Source: Pseudoalteromonas sp. GCY | GTDB taxonomy: Bacteria > Pseudomonadota > Gammaproteobacteria > Enterobacterales > Alteromonadaceae | Assembly (NCBI RefSeq): GCF_016695175.1 | Contig: NZ_CP068023.1 | Location: 4,068,501-4,132,500 of the forward strand | Direction of reading: 5' to 3' | DNA: 64,000 bases | Shown: positions 42,330 through 50,931 of the stretch, piece by piece | Position numbering within the stretch: the stretch's first letter is position 1 | Layout: the number at the start of each line of letters is the position of its first letter | Notes under the pieces: generated by a model | What the model was told of the DNA's origin: nothing | What the model saw: the letters and a program-made list of their open reading frames with translations, nothing else | Database searches by the model: none | Made by a program: the position numbers and the translations under genes

Positions 42330-43895
42330 ATGCTTGATTATCTTATTATTGGCGCAGGCCCAGCAGGAATCCAAACCGCTTACCACCTAAAACAAAGTGG
42401 CTTGTCCTACCTCATGTTGGAGTCAGGTCAGCGCGCAGGATGTTTTTTTGAAACATTCCCAATTCACCGGAAACTAATTTCAATTAATAAAGTATTTACC
42501 GGCTCAACAAACCCTGAATTCAACTTAAGACACGATTGGAACTCCATTTTAACTGATGACTACAGCCTCAACTTTTCCAGTTTTGACCGCGACTTTTTCC
42601 CAAGTGCTGATAACTTAGTCAAATACCTCAACCATTATGTTGACCAAAATAAGCTAAATGTTGCTTATAACCAGCGTGTTAAGTCCGTCGAAAAGATTGC
42701 CGATCACTTCGTTGTGACCACAACTCATAATGAACAATATACAGCAGCCCGCGTCATCGTCAGCACAGGTGTCCCTAAGCCTTATATTCCGAAGATCGAA
42801 GGAATAGAGCTAGTTACACAATACTCAGACTTAAATATTGATTTGGCACCATATGAAAACAAACGCGTACTTGTTATCGGTAAAGGAAACTCAGCTTTCG
42901 AGACGGCTGATCACCTTATCCCCGCCACCAGCCTAATCCACGTTTGTAGTCCAAATCCTTTAGATATGGCATGGAAGACCCACTATGTTGGCGACCTACG
43001 TGCAGTAAACAACAATATTCTAGATACTTATCAACTGAAGTCACAAAACGCTATCTTAGACGCCGACATTAAGCGTATTGAGAAACAAAACAACCGCTTT
43101 ATCGTGCACTTTAGTTATGCTCATGCTAATGGTGAGCAAGAAACCATAGAGTATGACGAGATTATTTGTTGTACTGGATTTGCCATGGACAGCAGTATTT
43201 TTGCCGATAGTGCAAAACCTGATCTCATGATTGAAGGCCGCTTCCCCTCTCTAGATTGCAGCTTTGAATCCATCAATGTAAAAGGCCTTTATTTTGCCGG
43301 CACGCTGACACAATCCACCAAATATCGTAAGTCGACCTCAGGCTTTATTCACGGCTTTAGATACAATAGCCGCGCCTTAGTCGAGATGCTAAAACAAAAG
43401 CATCATGATACTACACTTGCATGCGACCAACACTTAGGTACGCCAGAAGCAATCGGCAGTGCAATCCTGAACCGTATCAATGAGACAAGCGCACTATGGC
43501 AACAGCATGGCTTCATGGTGGATGCAGTTACGGTATCAAAGAGCGGTATGGCACAATATTATAAGCACCTGCCAAGTCCGTACCTCCATGCTCATCTAGG
43601 TGATCACTATCATTTGCAGATAGCATTAGACTTTGGTGCACCAATTGAAGGCGACCCGTTCAATCAGGTTCGAGTGCATAAAGACAACGCGACTGACGCG
43701 GAGTTAAGTAAATTCTTACACCCCATTATTGAACTTTGCTATCAGGGGGAAGTAATAGAGACTCATCATATTATTGAGGACTTAGAAGCGGACTGGACTG
43801 ACGTAGAAGCGCACGTTAAGCCACTTCAACAGTTCATTGAGCGAGTATTACCAAAACTTGCTGGTGAGAAAATGCAAAATAAAGTGTCAGCATAG
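42330..43895 (+). CDS. FAD-dependent oxidoreductase (flavin monooxygenase-like)
   Basis: A 521-residue flavoprotein. The FAD site is IIGAGPAGIQTAYHL near residue 5, and the NAD(P)H site VLVIGKGNSAFETADHL near 180. The segment IICCTGFAMDSSIF near 287 fits the ATG-like hinge of flavin monooxygenases. About 150 residues beyond the flavin core form an extra C-terminal domain I cannot assign. The family includes FOXRED2-like proteins. The ATG at 42330 with AAGGA ten bases upstream is preferred over one 12 codons earlier. It is convergent with lanB and shares a terminator with it. It could oxidise the lanthipeptide or be unrelated; there is no direct evidence. Confidence 0.8.
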   Translation: MLDYLIIGAGPAGIQTAYHLKQSGLSYLMLESGQRAGCFFETFPIHRKLISINKVFTGSTNPEFNLRHDWNSILTDDYSLNFSSFDRDFFPSADNLVKYLNHYVDQNKLNVAYNQRVKSVEKIADHFVVTTTHNEQYTAARVIVSTGVPKPYIPKIEGIELVTQYSDLNIDLAPYENKRVLVIGKGNSAFETADHLIPATSLIHVCSPNPLDMAWKTHYVGDLRAVNNNILDTYQLKSQNAILDADIKRIEKQNNRFIVHFSYAHANGEQETIEYDEIICCTGFAMDSSIFADSAKPDLMIEGRFPSLDCSFESINVKGLYFAGTLTQSTKYRKSTSGFIHGFRYNSRALVEMLKQKHHDTTLACDQHLGTPEAIGSAILNRINETSALWQQHGFMVDAVTVSKSGMAQYYKHLPSPYLHAHLGDHYHLQIALDFGAPIEGDPFNQVRVHKDNATDAELSKFLHPIIELCYQGEVIETHHIIEDLEADWTDVEAHVKPLQQFIERVLPKLAGEKMQNKVSA

Positions 43896-43902
43896 CTCAT
43901 AA

Positions 43903-43936
43903 ATGAAAAAGGTTGGCAACCAAGCCAACCTTTTCA
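43903..43936. terminator. Bidirectional terminator between the flavoprotein and lanB
   Basis: GGTTGGC (43911-43917) pairs with GCCAACC (43924-43930), flanked by TGAAAAA on the left and TTTTCA on the right. It gives a T-run in both directions for the convergent genes. Confidence 0.82.
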
Positions 43937-43940
43937 TCCC

Positions 43941-46900
43941 CTAAGAGACTTTAGACTCAGAGAAGTACTTTCGTCTCAACATATCATGAATAACAAATTC
44001 CTGCTCTCGACCATAGGCTTTAAACATACGGTTGTTATGCATATGCAAAAGAGAGCCGAGTAATGATTGTATACTCAAATTAAGTGAACCTGACTTTTCT
44101 AATGTCAAAATTTCCTTCACCACTGGCTCTGCCTGCTTCTGCCACGCCTCTAACAGCGCCAACATCGCTTGCTGCGTCTCATCACATTGCGCTAGGCTCG
44201 CAATATTAAGCTTCGTAAAGTCATCATCGAGCTGTGTTTGGTGATCGCGATAACGATTACCGAGCTGCTTTCTCAGCGCGCTACTCTCATTGAATTCTTT
44301 ACCAAACCCTGCGCGCAATGAAGAGATCAGTGATAGCTTTTGTTCCGCATCATAATTAAATAGCGTCAGCAAACGGTTAGTACAAGCCAATGCGATACGC
44401 CAACGGACATCTTCTCCGAACGCTTCAACTAGTTGACAACTTTTCGCAATAAGCTCACTGTCAAACATAAACAAGCTTTCGATCAAAGTCATCGATTGCG
44501 GACCGCCGTAGCGCTCGACTTCTCGCTCATAAGTCATTAATTCAACTTTATGCAGCTGAGAGCTCTCTATCATAGGTGACAATAGCTGATTGAGTTTTGG
44601 CAATAACTCTCCACAAAGCACTGCTGGCTTGCCTTGGAAGCGTAAGCGTAGATGCCAATCCGGATCGCCATAGCGAATAAAGAACCACTTATCGAATAAT
44701 GCACTATTTTCCTCAATAAGCGGCAATAACTGCTCATAAAGTAGCTGCTCAACAATGGTATTACCCGAATATATTTTTAAGCTAAGCCACTCGGAACCCG
44801 CACTGAAGCGCCGAGAGATTGGTGTGGCGGTAATATTTTCTAGTGGCTTTTCTGCAAAGTGCGTATGAGGAGTCGCATTCTCATTAAGTAAAGGAACAAT
44901 GATTTCATTCGCGTAATGACGACCTTGTGCATCCGTTACACGCGGCGTCAGTTGAGATGCCAATACTTCGCTGAGCTCAACCGTATTGCGGCCTTTGGTT
45001 TCCATCAGCAACACTTCTACCATCGCACTTTGGCTTAAGTTCAAAGTTAAAACATTATCTCCTGCGGCAAAACTTACCCAATCATCTAACAAATACTTAT
45101 CTTTGAGCTGTTGAAGCTTATTTGCGTCGATGTGTTGATTAACTAATAACGCTTCTAGTTCTTTGCGTTCAATACGCCATGTTTTCTCATGCAAAATCAG
45201 GTTATCTAACATGATGCGCGGCACATAAGTTGCGTTTCTTAGGCTTGAAGGCAGTGAAAATTTAGGCGTTTCACTTTCTTGATGCTGCAACATACAAAGG
45301 AATTTATAAGCGCTCAAGCTTCGAGCAGAAAAGTTATGTGCACTCGACAAACGCGGAATAATGCGTTTATTGAGTCGCTTACTCCAGAGCTTAACCTGCT
45401 GGCTTTCGACCCAAACATACAGATCACTTAGCGGGATCTGGTATTCAAGGTCTAGTGAACTGTCTGCCATAAAAACGATTTCGTACTGCCGTAAATGTGG
45501 CCTCGCAATCACGTTACCAGGCCTTCCCTCTGGCATATGTACAATTTCAGCGAAGATTACCTCTTCACTGTGACTATGCTCTTGCTCTAAATGATCAATA
45601 ACCGACTCTTTTAATGTTTCATCAAGGTGGCAGAAACGACCCAAAAGATTAGCTGCCGACGGTCCATAACAGCCATTGAACTTGAACACAGGATTCGACT
45701 TTTCGTCCTCAAATAAACTCAACATCACAGCCATTGAACGTGGCAAGTTAAGTTCTACTTTATCCTTAACTTTTTGCTTCAATTCGCTACTGGTCAGGAC
45801 CACACAGCTTTTGCCTAAATTACTTGGCAATGTCACAGCCTGCTCAATAATGTGATCCAGTTCGGTATAGTCAGGGGCGCTAGCTTGTCCACTACTCGCT
45901 CGACCCAACTGTAAACCACCTACTAGCGGGGCATCATAACCGGTTTCCGTGGAGACACTAATACCCGACTCATCATCCAACACCATATCCAAAGGTACAA
46001 ATTGACCTTCAAACCGCGTGTTGAACTTATTAATAAAGTTTTCAAGTGGGTTATGCTTAGCGCTGCGATTTAAGCTCGCAATCAATTGCAGTTGTTTATT
46101 CACTCTTGCAACTTCTTGCTGTGACATTTCACAATGTAAAAAGGCGCGGTAAGTATCTGATTGGAAAAGTTTGTTTTCTTGAACTTTAACCGGTAGCTCA
46201 GAAAGGTATTTAAAAATGGCTTGGTATTGCTCAGGCTTCGCTTGTCCCGCTTCATCCATCACTGCAAGGTCATGAGTCGCCTGCTCCAACTTGGCGTAAA
46301 CTTCTACAGGTGCAACATTTTTTAACGCTTTTATCAACGCGATGTCGGGACTTTCACCAGTAAGTGGTAGCGGAATATCGGGAATTAATACACCTTCAAT
46401 GATGAGTTCTTCAAGGTATGCACTAACTTCCTCATATTCGGCTTCACTATAGCGCAAACAAAATTGCTCAATGAGCTGAGAAAAACTTAGCTTCTGTTTC
46501 GCCAGTTCCAGCATAGTGACGAAGTACTCATCACTATCAACGGCACTCAGGCGATACTGCATGGTGTCATCAGAAAGGTAAGTTTCGATGTAGCGGCACT
46601 GATCTGCTATAAAGTAGTGAGATGGATTAGGTAAATAAGACAAATTATCTGATTTTGCTTCAGTTTCTGCTAAATGAGATCGAATTGCAGACAACAGAAA
46701 CATGTCTAAGCGAGTTTTGCGGGAGTCATGCTCTGCGCTATCACTCACAAGACGAGTTTCTGAGCCAATTTTACCCGTATGGACACCAGAAAAAAGACCA
46801 AAGGGTGTAGGTCGTGAAGACATTCGAATGAGGTATCGCAATAGCGCCAATGCGACTTTTTTCCCCTGCTTGGAGTTCGGCTTTTCACGCCACTGTTCCA

Positions 46901-47069
46901 ATCGCTCTAATAGAGATGGACTTGCAACGTACAAGGCTTCCATCACCCCTGGTGTGACAAGCCAGGCACTTAACATCGCATTACTATCTTGCTGATTGAA
47001 CAAGGTTTCAATCGGCAGTTTTGGTGTTCGTAGAACAAAAAAGGAGTCTGTTGTTATTTTAGCTGGCAT
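43941..47069 (-). CDS. lanB: Lanthipeptide dehydratase LanB, full length
   Basis: A 1042-residue class I lanthipeptide dehydratase. The large N-terminal domain (about residues 10-700) uses glutamyl-tRNA to glutamylate Ser and Thr of the precursor; it has the conserved LIRMSSRPTPFGLFSGV segment near residue 90. The C-terminal elimination domain (about 760-1035) removes glutamate to form dehydroalanine and dehydrobutyrine; its marker KWFFIRYGDPDWHLRLRF lies near 793. Full length with both halves, unlike split enzymes of thiopeptide systems. AAGGAG lies six bases before the ATG. It follows lanC by nine bases in one operon, and the 3' end meets the flavoprotein gene at a bidirectional terminator. 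Confidence 0.93.
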   Translation of the reverse strand: MPAKITTDSFFVLRTPKLPIETLFNQQDSNAMLSAWLVTPGVMEALYVASPSLLERLEQWREKPNSKQGKKVALALLRYLIRMSSRPTPFGLFSGVHTGKIGSETRLVSDSAEHDSRKTRLDMFLLSAIRSHLAETEAKSDNLSYLPNPSHYFIADQCRYIETYLSDDTMQYRLSAVDSDEYFVTMLELAKQKLSFSQLIEQFCLRYSEAEYEEVSAYLEELIIEGVLIPDIPLPLTGESPDIALIKALKNVAPVEVYAKLEQATHDLAVMDEAGQAKPEQYQAIFKYLSELPVKVQENKLFQSDTYRAFLHCEMSQQEVARVNKQLQLIASLNRSAKHNPLENFINKFNTRFEGQFVPLDMVLDDESGISVSTETGYDAPLVGGLQLGRASSGQASAPDYTELDHIIEQAVTLPSNLGKSCVVLTSSELKQKVKDKVELNLPRSMAVMLSLFEDEKSNPVFKFNGCYGPSAANLLGRFCHLDETLKESVIDHLEQEHSHSEEVIFAEIVHMPEGRPGNVIARPHLRQYEIVFMADSSLDLEYQIPLSDLYVWVESQQVKLWSKRLNKRIIPRLSSAHNFSARSLSAYKFLCMLQHQESETPKFSLPSSLRNATYVPRIMLDNLILHEKTWRIERKELEALLVNQHIDANKLQQLKDKYLLDDWVSFAAGDNVLTLNLSQSAMVEVLLMETKGRNTVELSEVLASQLTPRVTDAQGRHYANEIIVPLLNENATPHTHFAEKPLENITATPISRRFSAGSEWLSLKIYSGNTIVEQLLYEQLLPLIEENSALFDKWFFIRYGDPDWHLRLRFQGKPAVLCGELLPKLNQLLSPMIESSQLHKVELMTYEREVERYGGPQSMTLIESLFMFDSELIAKSCQLVEAFGEDVRWRIALACTNRLLTLFNYDAEQKLSLISSLRAGFGKEFNESSALRKQLGNRYRDHQTQLDDDFTKLNIASLAQCDETQQAMLALLEAWQKQAEPVVKEILTLEKSGSLNLSIQSLLGSLLHMHNNRMFKAYGREQEFVIHDMLRRKYFSESKVS

Positions 47070-47078
47070 AGTTACTCC

Positions 47079-48284
47079 TTAACTCATTAATAGACAATCG
47101 GTCCAATCAAGATTGTCATCCAGCACACCGATGAGCGCTAAACCAATACCAGCAAAACCCATTAAAAAGCTAAAATCTTCTTGATGCACCTTTTCCAAAC
47201 CGTTATATGAATACAAGGCCTCTAGTCCACGTTCTTGGTACTGATTTAAGCCATAATCTAGCCAGGTTAAGGCGGCCTGCTGTAACTTAGGATGAGGCAT
47301 AACTTGGTTGAGCAGTTGATAAATGGTTACCAACCCAAAAAAACCATGACAAAGTCCGGCATCGTTAATATGGCCTTGCTTCGCGTCTCTATCGACGTTA
47401 AACAACGCGATTTCCAGTGCCTGTTCAACATAGCTTGGCTTGTCTAGCGCATGCCCAGCTCTTGCAAGTGTTAACGCAATCGTTAAGTCACCATAGCACC
47501 AACCTAAGCGAGAGTGGTGCTCGTCTCCTGCACATGATCCAAAGCAAGCTTTCTTATCATCAGCATGACTTTGTTGTTCAAGCAACCAATTACAGCCCGC
47601 AACAACCAGTTTTTGCGCCCGCAGTTTTACTTTTTCGTCCTGAAGCGCAGGAATAAGTGCCGCGATAATCCCAGGTACACCATGAGCAAGCCCAAGGTTA
47701 AACTCATGTTGTTCGAGATTTTCTTTGTCAAATCTATATACCGATTGCTTCGGCTGAGACCAAGCAACCTGCTGACCATCTAGCTCTACCGCAACCGACT
47801 CATACCCCGTAACAAGACGATCAAATAAAGTACTTTGTTGAGTCTTTTTTGCACGACGTGAGATATAGGGAGAATATCCGGCAAGGCCTAACACCATTTC
47901 AATTTCTCCAGTCCAAGGAGAAAAGTCGAGTGCCGTGTTAAAGAAGTTATCTATCTCCTCCAGCATCTCAGGATCATACTCTTCGTCGTCATACTGGTTA
48001 AAATACTCAAGCACCCAAGCTTGCCCAGCTAGCCCTGAACTCAGTTCAGGGGTTTGCTCTGCCAATTCATTTTGGAGCTTATCTAGCGCCAGATGAAATT
48101 TTTCCTCATCGACCCAAGCATCATTAAAGTTTGCAGCTCGAAATAAAAACAATAAGTGCCCAGCTAAACCACTAAGCAAACCGTTACTGTTCACAGCTTC
48201 AAGATTTGATTCAACCTGCTTGGCTAGCTTTTCCACTATAGACAGGATTTGTTCTTTTTTTTCTAAATCTAACGCCTTTAGCAT
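47079..48284 (-). CDS. lanC: Lanthionine synthetase cyclase LanC
   Basis: A 401-residue zinc-dependent cyclase that adds precursor cysteines to dehydrated Ser/Thr, forming lanthionine rings. Its alpha-toroid repeats are marked by GLAHGVPGI near residue 197. Zinc ligands are the Cys in GWCYGD near 262 and the Cys-His pair in LCHGFFG near 312. The N-terminal half has GLLSGLAGHLLFLFRA and SSGLAGQAW, typical of the fold. AAGGATAAGT precedes the ATG. A promoter with perfect TATAAT lies just upstream. It is the first gene of the lanC-lanB operon and is divergent from the second precursor gene. Confidence 0.92.
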   Translation of the reverse strand: MLKALDLEKKEQILSIVEKLAKQVESNLEAVNSNGLLSGLAGHLLFLFRAANFNDAWVDEEKFHLALDKLQNELAEQTPELSSGLAGQAWVLEYFNQYDDEEYDPEMLEEIDNFFNTALDFSPWTGEIEMVLGLAGYSPYISRRAKKTQQSTLFDRLVTGYESVAVELDGQQVAWSQPKQSVYRFDKENLEQHEFNLGLAHGVPGIIAALIPALQDEKVKLRAQKLVVAGCNWLLEQQSHADDKKACFGSCAGDEHHSRLGWCYGDLTIALTLARAGHALDKPSYVEQALEIALFNVDRDAKQGHINDAGLCHGFFGLVTIYQLLNQVMPHPKLQQAALTWLDYGLNQYQERGLEALYSYNGLEKVHQEDFSFLMGFAGIGLALIGVLDDNLDWTDCLLMS

Positions 48285-48308
48285 ACTTATCCTTGTTTCA
48301 ACTCTCTA

Positions 48309-48337
48309 ATTATAATATCTGTACTCACCATAGGTAA
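48309..48337 (-). promoter_or_regulatory. Promoter candidate for the lanC-lanB operon
   Basis: On the minus strand TTACCT (48332-48337) is followed by a 17-base spacer and a perfect TATAAT (48309-48314). Transcription would begin near 48302, about 18 bases before the lanC ATG, leaving just room for the AAGGA ribosome site. Confidence 0.5.
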
Positions 48338-48402
48338 GTTAACCTTTTGTTTGGCCAAACTCAAACTTTGATATACAGGTTGCCATCAAAAAAAACAAAA
48401 TG

Positions 48403-48431
48403 TTGACATTTATTCAAACTGAAACTAGCTT
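48403..48431 (+). promoter_or_regulatory. Promoter candidate for the second lanthipeptide precursor
   Basis: A perfect -35 TTGACA (48403-48408), a 17-base spacer and TAGCTT (48426-48431). The flanking CAAAATGTTGA and TAGCTTA are shared with the promoter candidate of the first precursor at 41221-41249. The predicted leader is about 80 bases. It lies back to back with the lanC-lanB promoter. Confidence 0.55.
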
Positions 48432-48442
48432 AACTTTTGTAC

Positions 48443-48461
48443 ACACGCGTTCAATGCGTGT
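48443..48461 (+). other. Hairpin in the leader of the second precursor gene
   Basis: ACACGC (48443-48448) pairs with GCGTGT (48456-48461) around a seven-base loop. It falls just after the predicted transcription start. It may stabilise the mRNA 5' end or be the operator of a regulator not encoded nearby. Confidence 0.35.
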
Positions 48462-48517
48462 AGCAAAAGGATTGAAATAAAGGACTGCCATTAACCAACA
48501 TAAGTAAGGAAAAACGA

Positions 48518-48718
48518 ATGAAATTGACACTAAACAAAAAGTGCATAAAAGCACTCTCAAATGACAGCAAATCTATTCCAGCGAATATGACACCTCAAAT
48601 TGCTGGCGGTGATGTTCAGGCTAATTCTCCGGCTGGCTCTCTATTCACAGATCGCTATGGCGATTGTTGGACAGGTCGTAACCACTCTTGCCGGGAGCAC
48701 ACTTGTCAGATCCCATAA
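48518..48718 (+). CDS. Class I lanthipeptide precursor, second (LanA2)
   Basis: A 66-residue precursor. The leader opens MKLTLNKKCIKALSNDSKSI and ends in PQIAGG (Gly31), matching the leader of the precursor at 41351 in length, charge and cleavage site. The 35-residue core has Cys at core positions 19, 27 and 32 and six Ser/Thr (6, 10, 13, 21, 26, 31). It ends NHSCREHTCQIP; the SCxxHTC ending is shared with the first precursor. The leader has an extra Cys at position 9. AAGGAAAAACG gives a good ribosome site. It is divergent from lanC and convergent with lanT. The product should carry up to three (methyl)lanthionine rings. Confidence 0.92.
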   Translation: MKLTLNKKCIKALSNDSKSIPANMTPQIAGGDVQANSPAGSLFTDRYGDCWTGRNHSCREHTCQIP

Positions 48719-48740
48719 TTTGCTACAGCAGTAAGCCTTA

Positions 48741-48771
48741 AAATAAAGCGAGCTGTATGCTCGCTTTATTT
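48741..48771. terminator. Bidirectional terminator between the second precursor and lanT
   Basis: AAATAAAGCGAGC (48741-48753) pairs with GCTCGCTTTATTT (48759-48771) across a five-base loop, with A- and T-rich arms serving both directions. It overlaps the last codons of lanT. Confidence 0.82.
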
Positions 48772-50914
48772 ATTCAGATCCCGATGTCGAGGTTTGCTCT
48801 TCCCCTTCATGGTGCACTGGCTTTTTGAGCTTAATTTCTCTGTCAGCCGAGGCAATGGTTTCTTTCCGGTGCGCGATGATAATACGCGTTATCTTCAACC
48901 GAGATACTGCATCATTAATATCTTCTTCCAACCCAGTATCAAGGTGACTTGTCGCTTCATCCATAAACAGTATTTTCGGATCTTTATACAGAGCACGCGC
49001 CAAGATGATCCGCTGCTTCTGTCCTCCAGATAAGCTAGACCCCATGTCACCAATCAAGCTGTCATATCCCATTGGCATATCGCTGATATCATCATGAATG
49101 GCAGCAAGCTGGGCACAGTGCACCACTTTTTCCATATTAATCGGGGAATCGAAAAAGGCGATATTATCAGCCACAGTACCTGATAGAAGCTCATCGTCTT
49201 GCATCACCGCAGCAATCTGCTGGCGGTATTGTCTAGCGCCAATTTGGCTAAGAGATATGCCATCCACCAAGATTTCACCATTAGATGGCTTATTTAACCC
49301 TAACATTAACTTAAGTAACGTCGACTTACCGCAACCGGAAGGCCCTGTGATTGCTACTGACTCGCCCGCATTGATTGTTAAGTTTAGTTTTTCAATTACA
49401 TTTGGTGTTGCGTCTGAATATGCGAACGACAGGTTTTTTACTTCAATTTTGCCTTCGATATTCAGTTTACGATATTGATCTGGTTGTAACTCTTCTTTAT
49501 CCGTTAAAGCAATATCAGCGATACGGTCAAAGTGGAGGCCTAACATTTTAAACTCAATGAGCTTTTCTATAAGGTTTGCAGTCTTATCCATAAACTGACG
49601 CTTGTAAGACATAAAAGCAAACAGCATACCGGTACTAAATCCACCAGCAATCACCAAGTGCGCCGCCAAATAAACCACAATGATATTCTCGATACCAAAT
49701 AGCGCCCGGTTAATCGCGTCGTAGCCAATTTTAAAATTGCCCAAGCGGATATTGTGGTTAATCGCACTAGCGTAGCGATTTTGCCACTGTCCTTCCCGCT
49801 TGACCTCTGAGCCAAATAATTTAATTGTTTGGATCCCGCGTACCGTTTCCATAAAGTTGGAGTTTTCTTCCGCGCGCGCCATGATTTCTTGCTCACTGAT
49901 ATTACGAAATGGCTTATACATGACCATTCTGATAATCGCGTATGTGATCACAGCCACCAATACGACCGCTGATAACATAGGACTATAGAAGAAGATCATC
50001 GCTAAGGTAATAATCGCCATTAAGCCATCAATAATCGCTTCAATGACTCCCGTTGTAAGGAGCTGCTTTACTTGCTGAAGAGAGCCGAAGCGAGAAACAA
50101 CATCCCCCATATGGCGCTTCTCAAAATAGGCGATGGGTAAGCGCACTAAGTGGTGAAATAGGTTCGCCCCCAATTGAATATTCATCTGATTGCCAAAGTG
50201 CAGCAAGGTAAAGCCACGCAGCGCATTGGTAGCGATTTCAAAAAGCAGTACTAAAAAGAACCCTATCGCCAGCACCGTCAAGAGAGAGGTGTCACCAGTG
50301 AGTATGACATCATCTATAACCAGCTGAATATAATAGGGCGCTGCCAGCGTAAATACCTGTAGCAAGATGGATAGCATAAAGATAAGCAACAGTGAGCGTT
50401 TTAAGCCCGTAATACGACTCCAAAAATCGGAGAATCTAAGGCTCGCTTTTTGCTCTTTCTTTTCAAAGTCTTTGGTTGGCGTTAACTCCAATGCCACGCC
50501 AGTAAAATGCTTAGAGGCTTCTTCCATCGTAAAGGTTTTTTCGCCACCAGCGGGGTCATGGATCACGATGCGCTTTTCGTTGGCCTTTTTAAGCACCACA
50601 AAATGGTTCATGTCCCAGTGTAAAATTGCCGGTGCTTGCAGCGCATCTAGATCTTCAAGCTCAATTCGCAGAGGCCTTGAAGTTAAATGGAGCTTTTCAG
50701 CAAAGTGCATAATATCGAGCAGCGTACAGCCCTCGATTGAAATACTAAAACGCTGCCTTAAGCGAGTTAAATCAGTGCGATAGCCATGATATCCAGCAAC
50801 CATAGCAAGACTCGCAAGGCCACACTCTGCCGCTTCTGATTGGATGATCACTGGTAAAGATTTCCGCGACCAAAACTCTAACTTATTGGCTGCGCCTTCA
50901 TGTTCCATTTCCAT
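48770..50914 (-). CDS. lanT: Peptidase-containing ABC exporter LanT
   Basis: A 714-residue exporter that cuts the leader after the double glycine and exports the modified core. The C39 peptidase domain (about 18-145) has Gln25, Cys31 (EAAECGLAS), His104 (MNHFVVL) and Asp120 (IHDPAGG). The transmembrane domain (about 165-460) has six helices. The ATPase has Walker A GPSGCGKST near 522, signature LSGGQKQR near 629, and Walker B ILFMDEATSHLD near 650. AAAAGGG precedes the ATG. It follows the HlyD-type adaptor gene by 17 bases in one operon. It probably works with a TolC-like outer-membrane channel encoded elsewhere. Confidence 0.93.
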   Translation of the reverse strand: MEMEHEGAANKLEFWSRKSLPVIIQSEAAECGLASLAMVAGYHGYRTDLTRLRQRFSISIEGCTLLDIMHFAEKLHLTSRPLRIELEDLDALQAPAILHWDMNHFVVLKKANEKRIVIHDPAGGEKTFTMEEASKHFTGVALELTPTKDFEKKEQKASLRFSDFWSRITGLKRSLLLIFMLSILLQVFTLAAPYYIQLVIDDVILTGDTSLLTVLAIGFFLVLLFEIATNALRGFTLLHFGNQMNIQLGANLFHHLVRLPIAYFEKRHMGDVVSRFGSLQQVKQLLTTGVIEAIIDGLMAIITLAMIFFYSPMLSAVVLVAVITYAIIRMVMYKPFRNISEQEIMARAEENSNFMETVRGIQTIKLFGSEVKREGQWQNRYASAINHNIRLGNFKIGYDAINRALFGIENIIVVYLAAHLVIAGGFSTGMLFAFMSYKRQFMDKTANLIEKLIEFKMLGLHFDRIADIALTDKEELQPDQYRKLNIEGKIEVKNLSFAYSDATPNVIEKLNLTINAGESVAITGPSGCGKSTLLKLMLGLNKPSNGEILVDGISLSQIGARQYRQQIAAVMQDDELLSGTVADNIAFFDSPINMEKVVHCAQLAAIHDDISDMPMGYDSLIGDMGSSLSGGQKQRIILARALYKDPKILFMDEATSHLDTGLEEDINDAVSRLKITRIIIAHRKETIASADREIKLKKPVHHEGEEQTSTSGSE

Positions 50915-50931
50915 ATCAACCCTTTTACTTC

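Noticed and set aside
50367..50783. Open frame of 138 codons opposite lanT
   Set aside because: Antisense to the C39 and membrane domains of the exporter; composition looks like a shadow frame.
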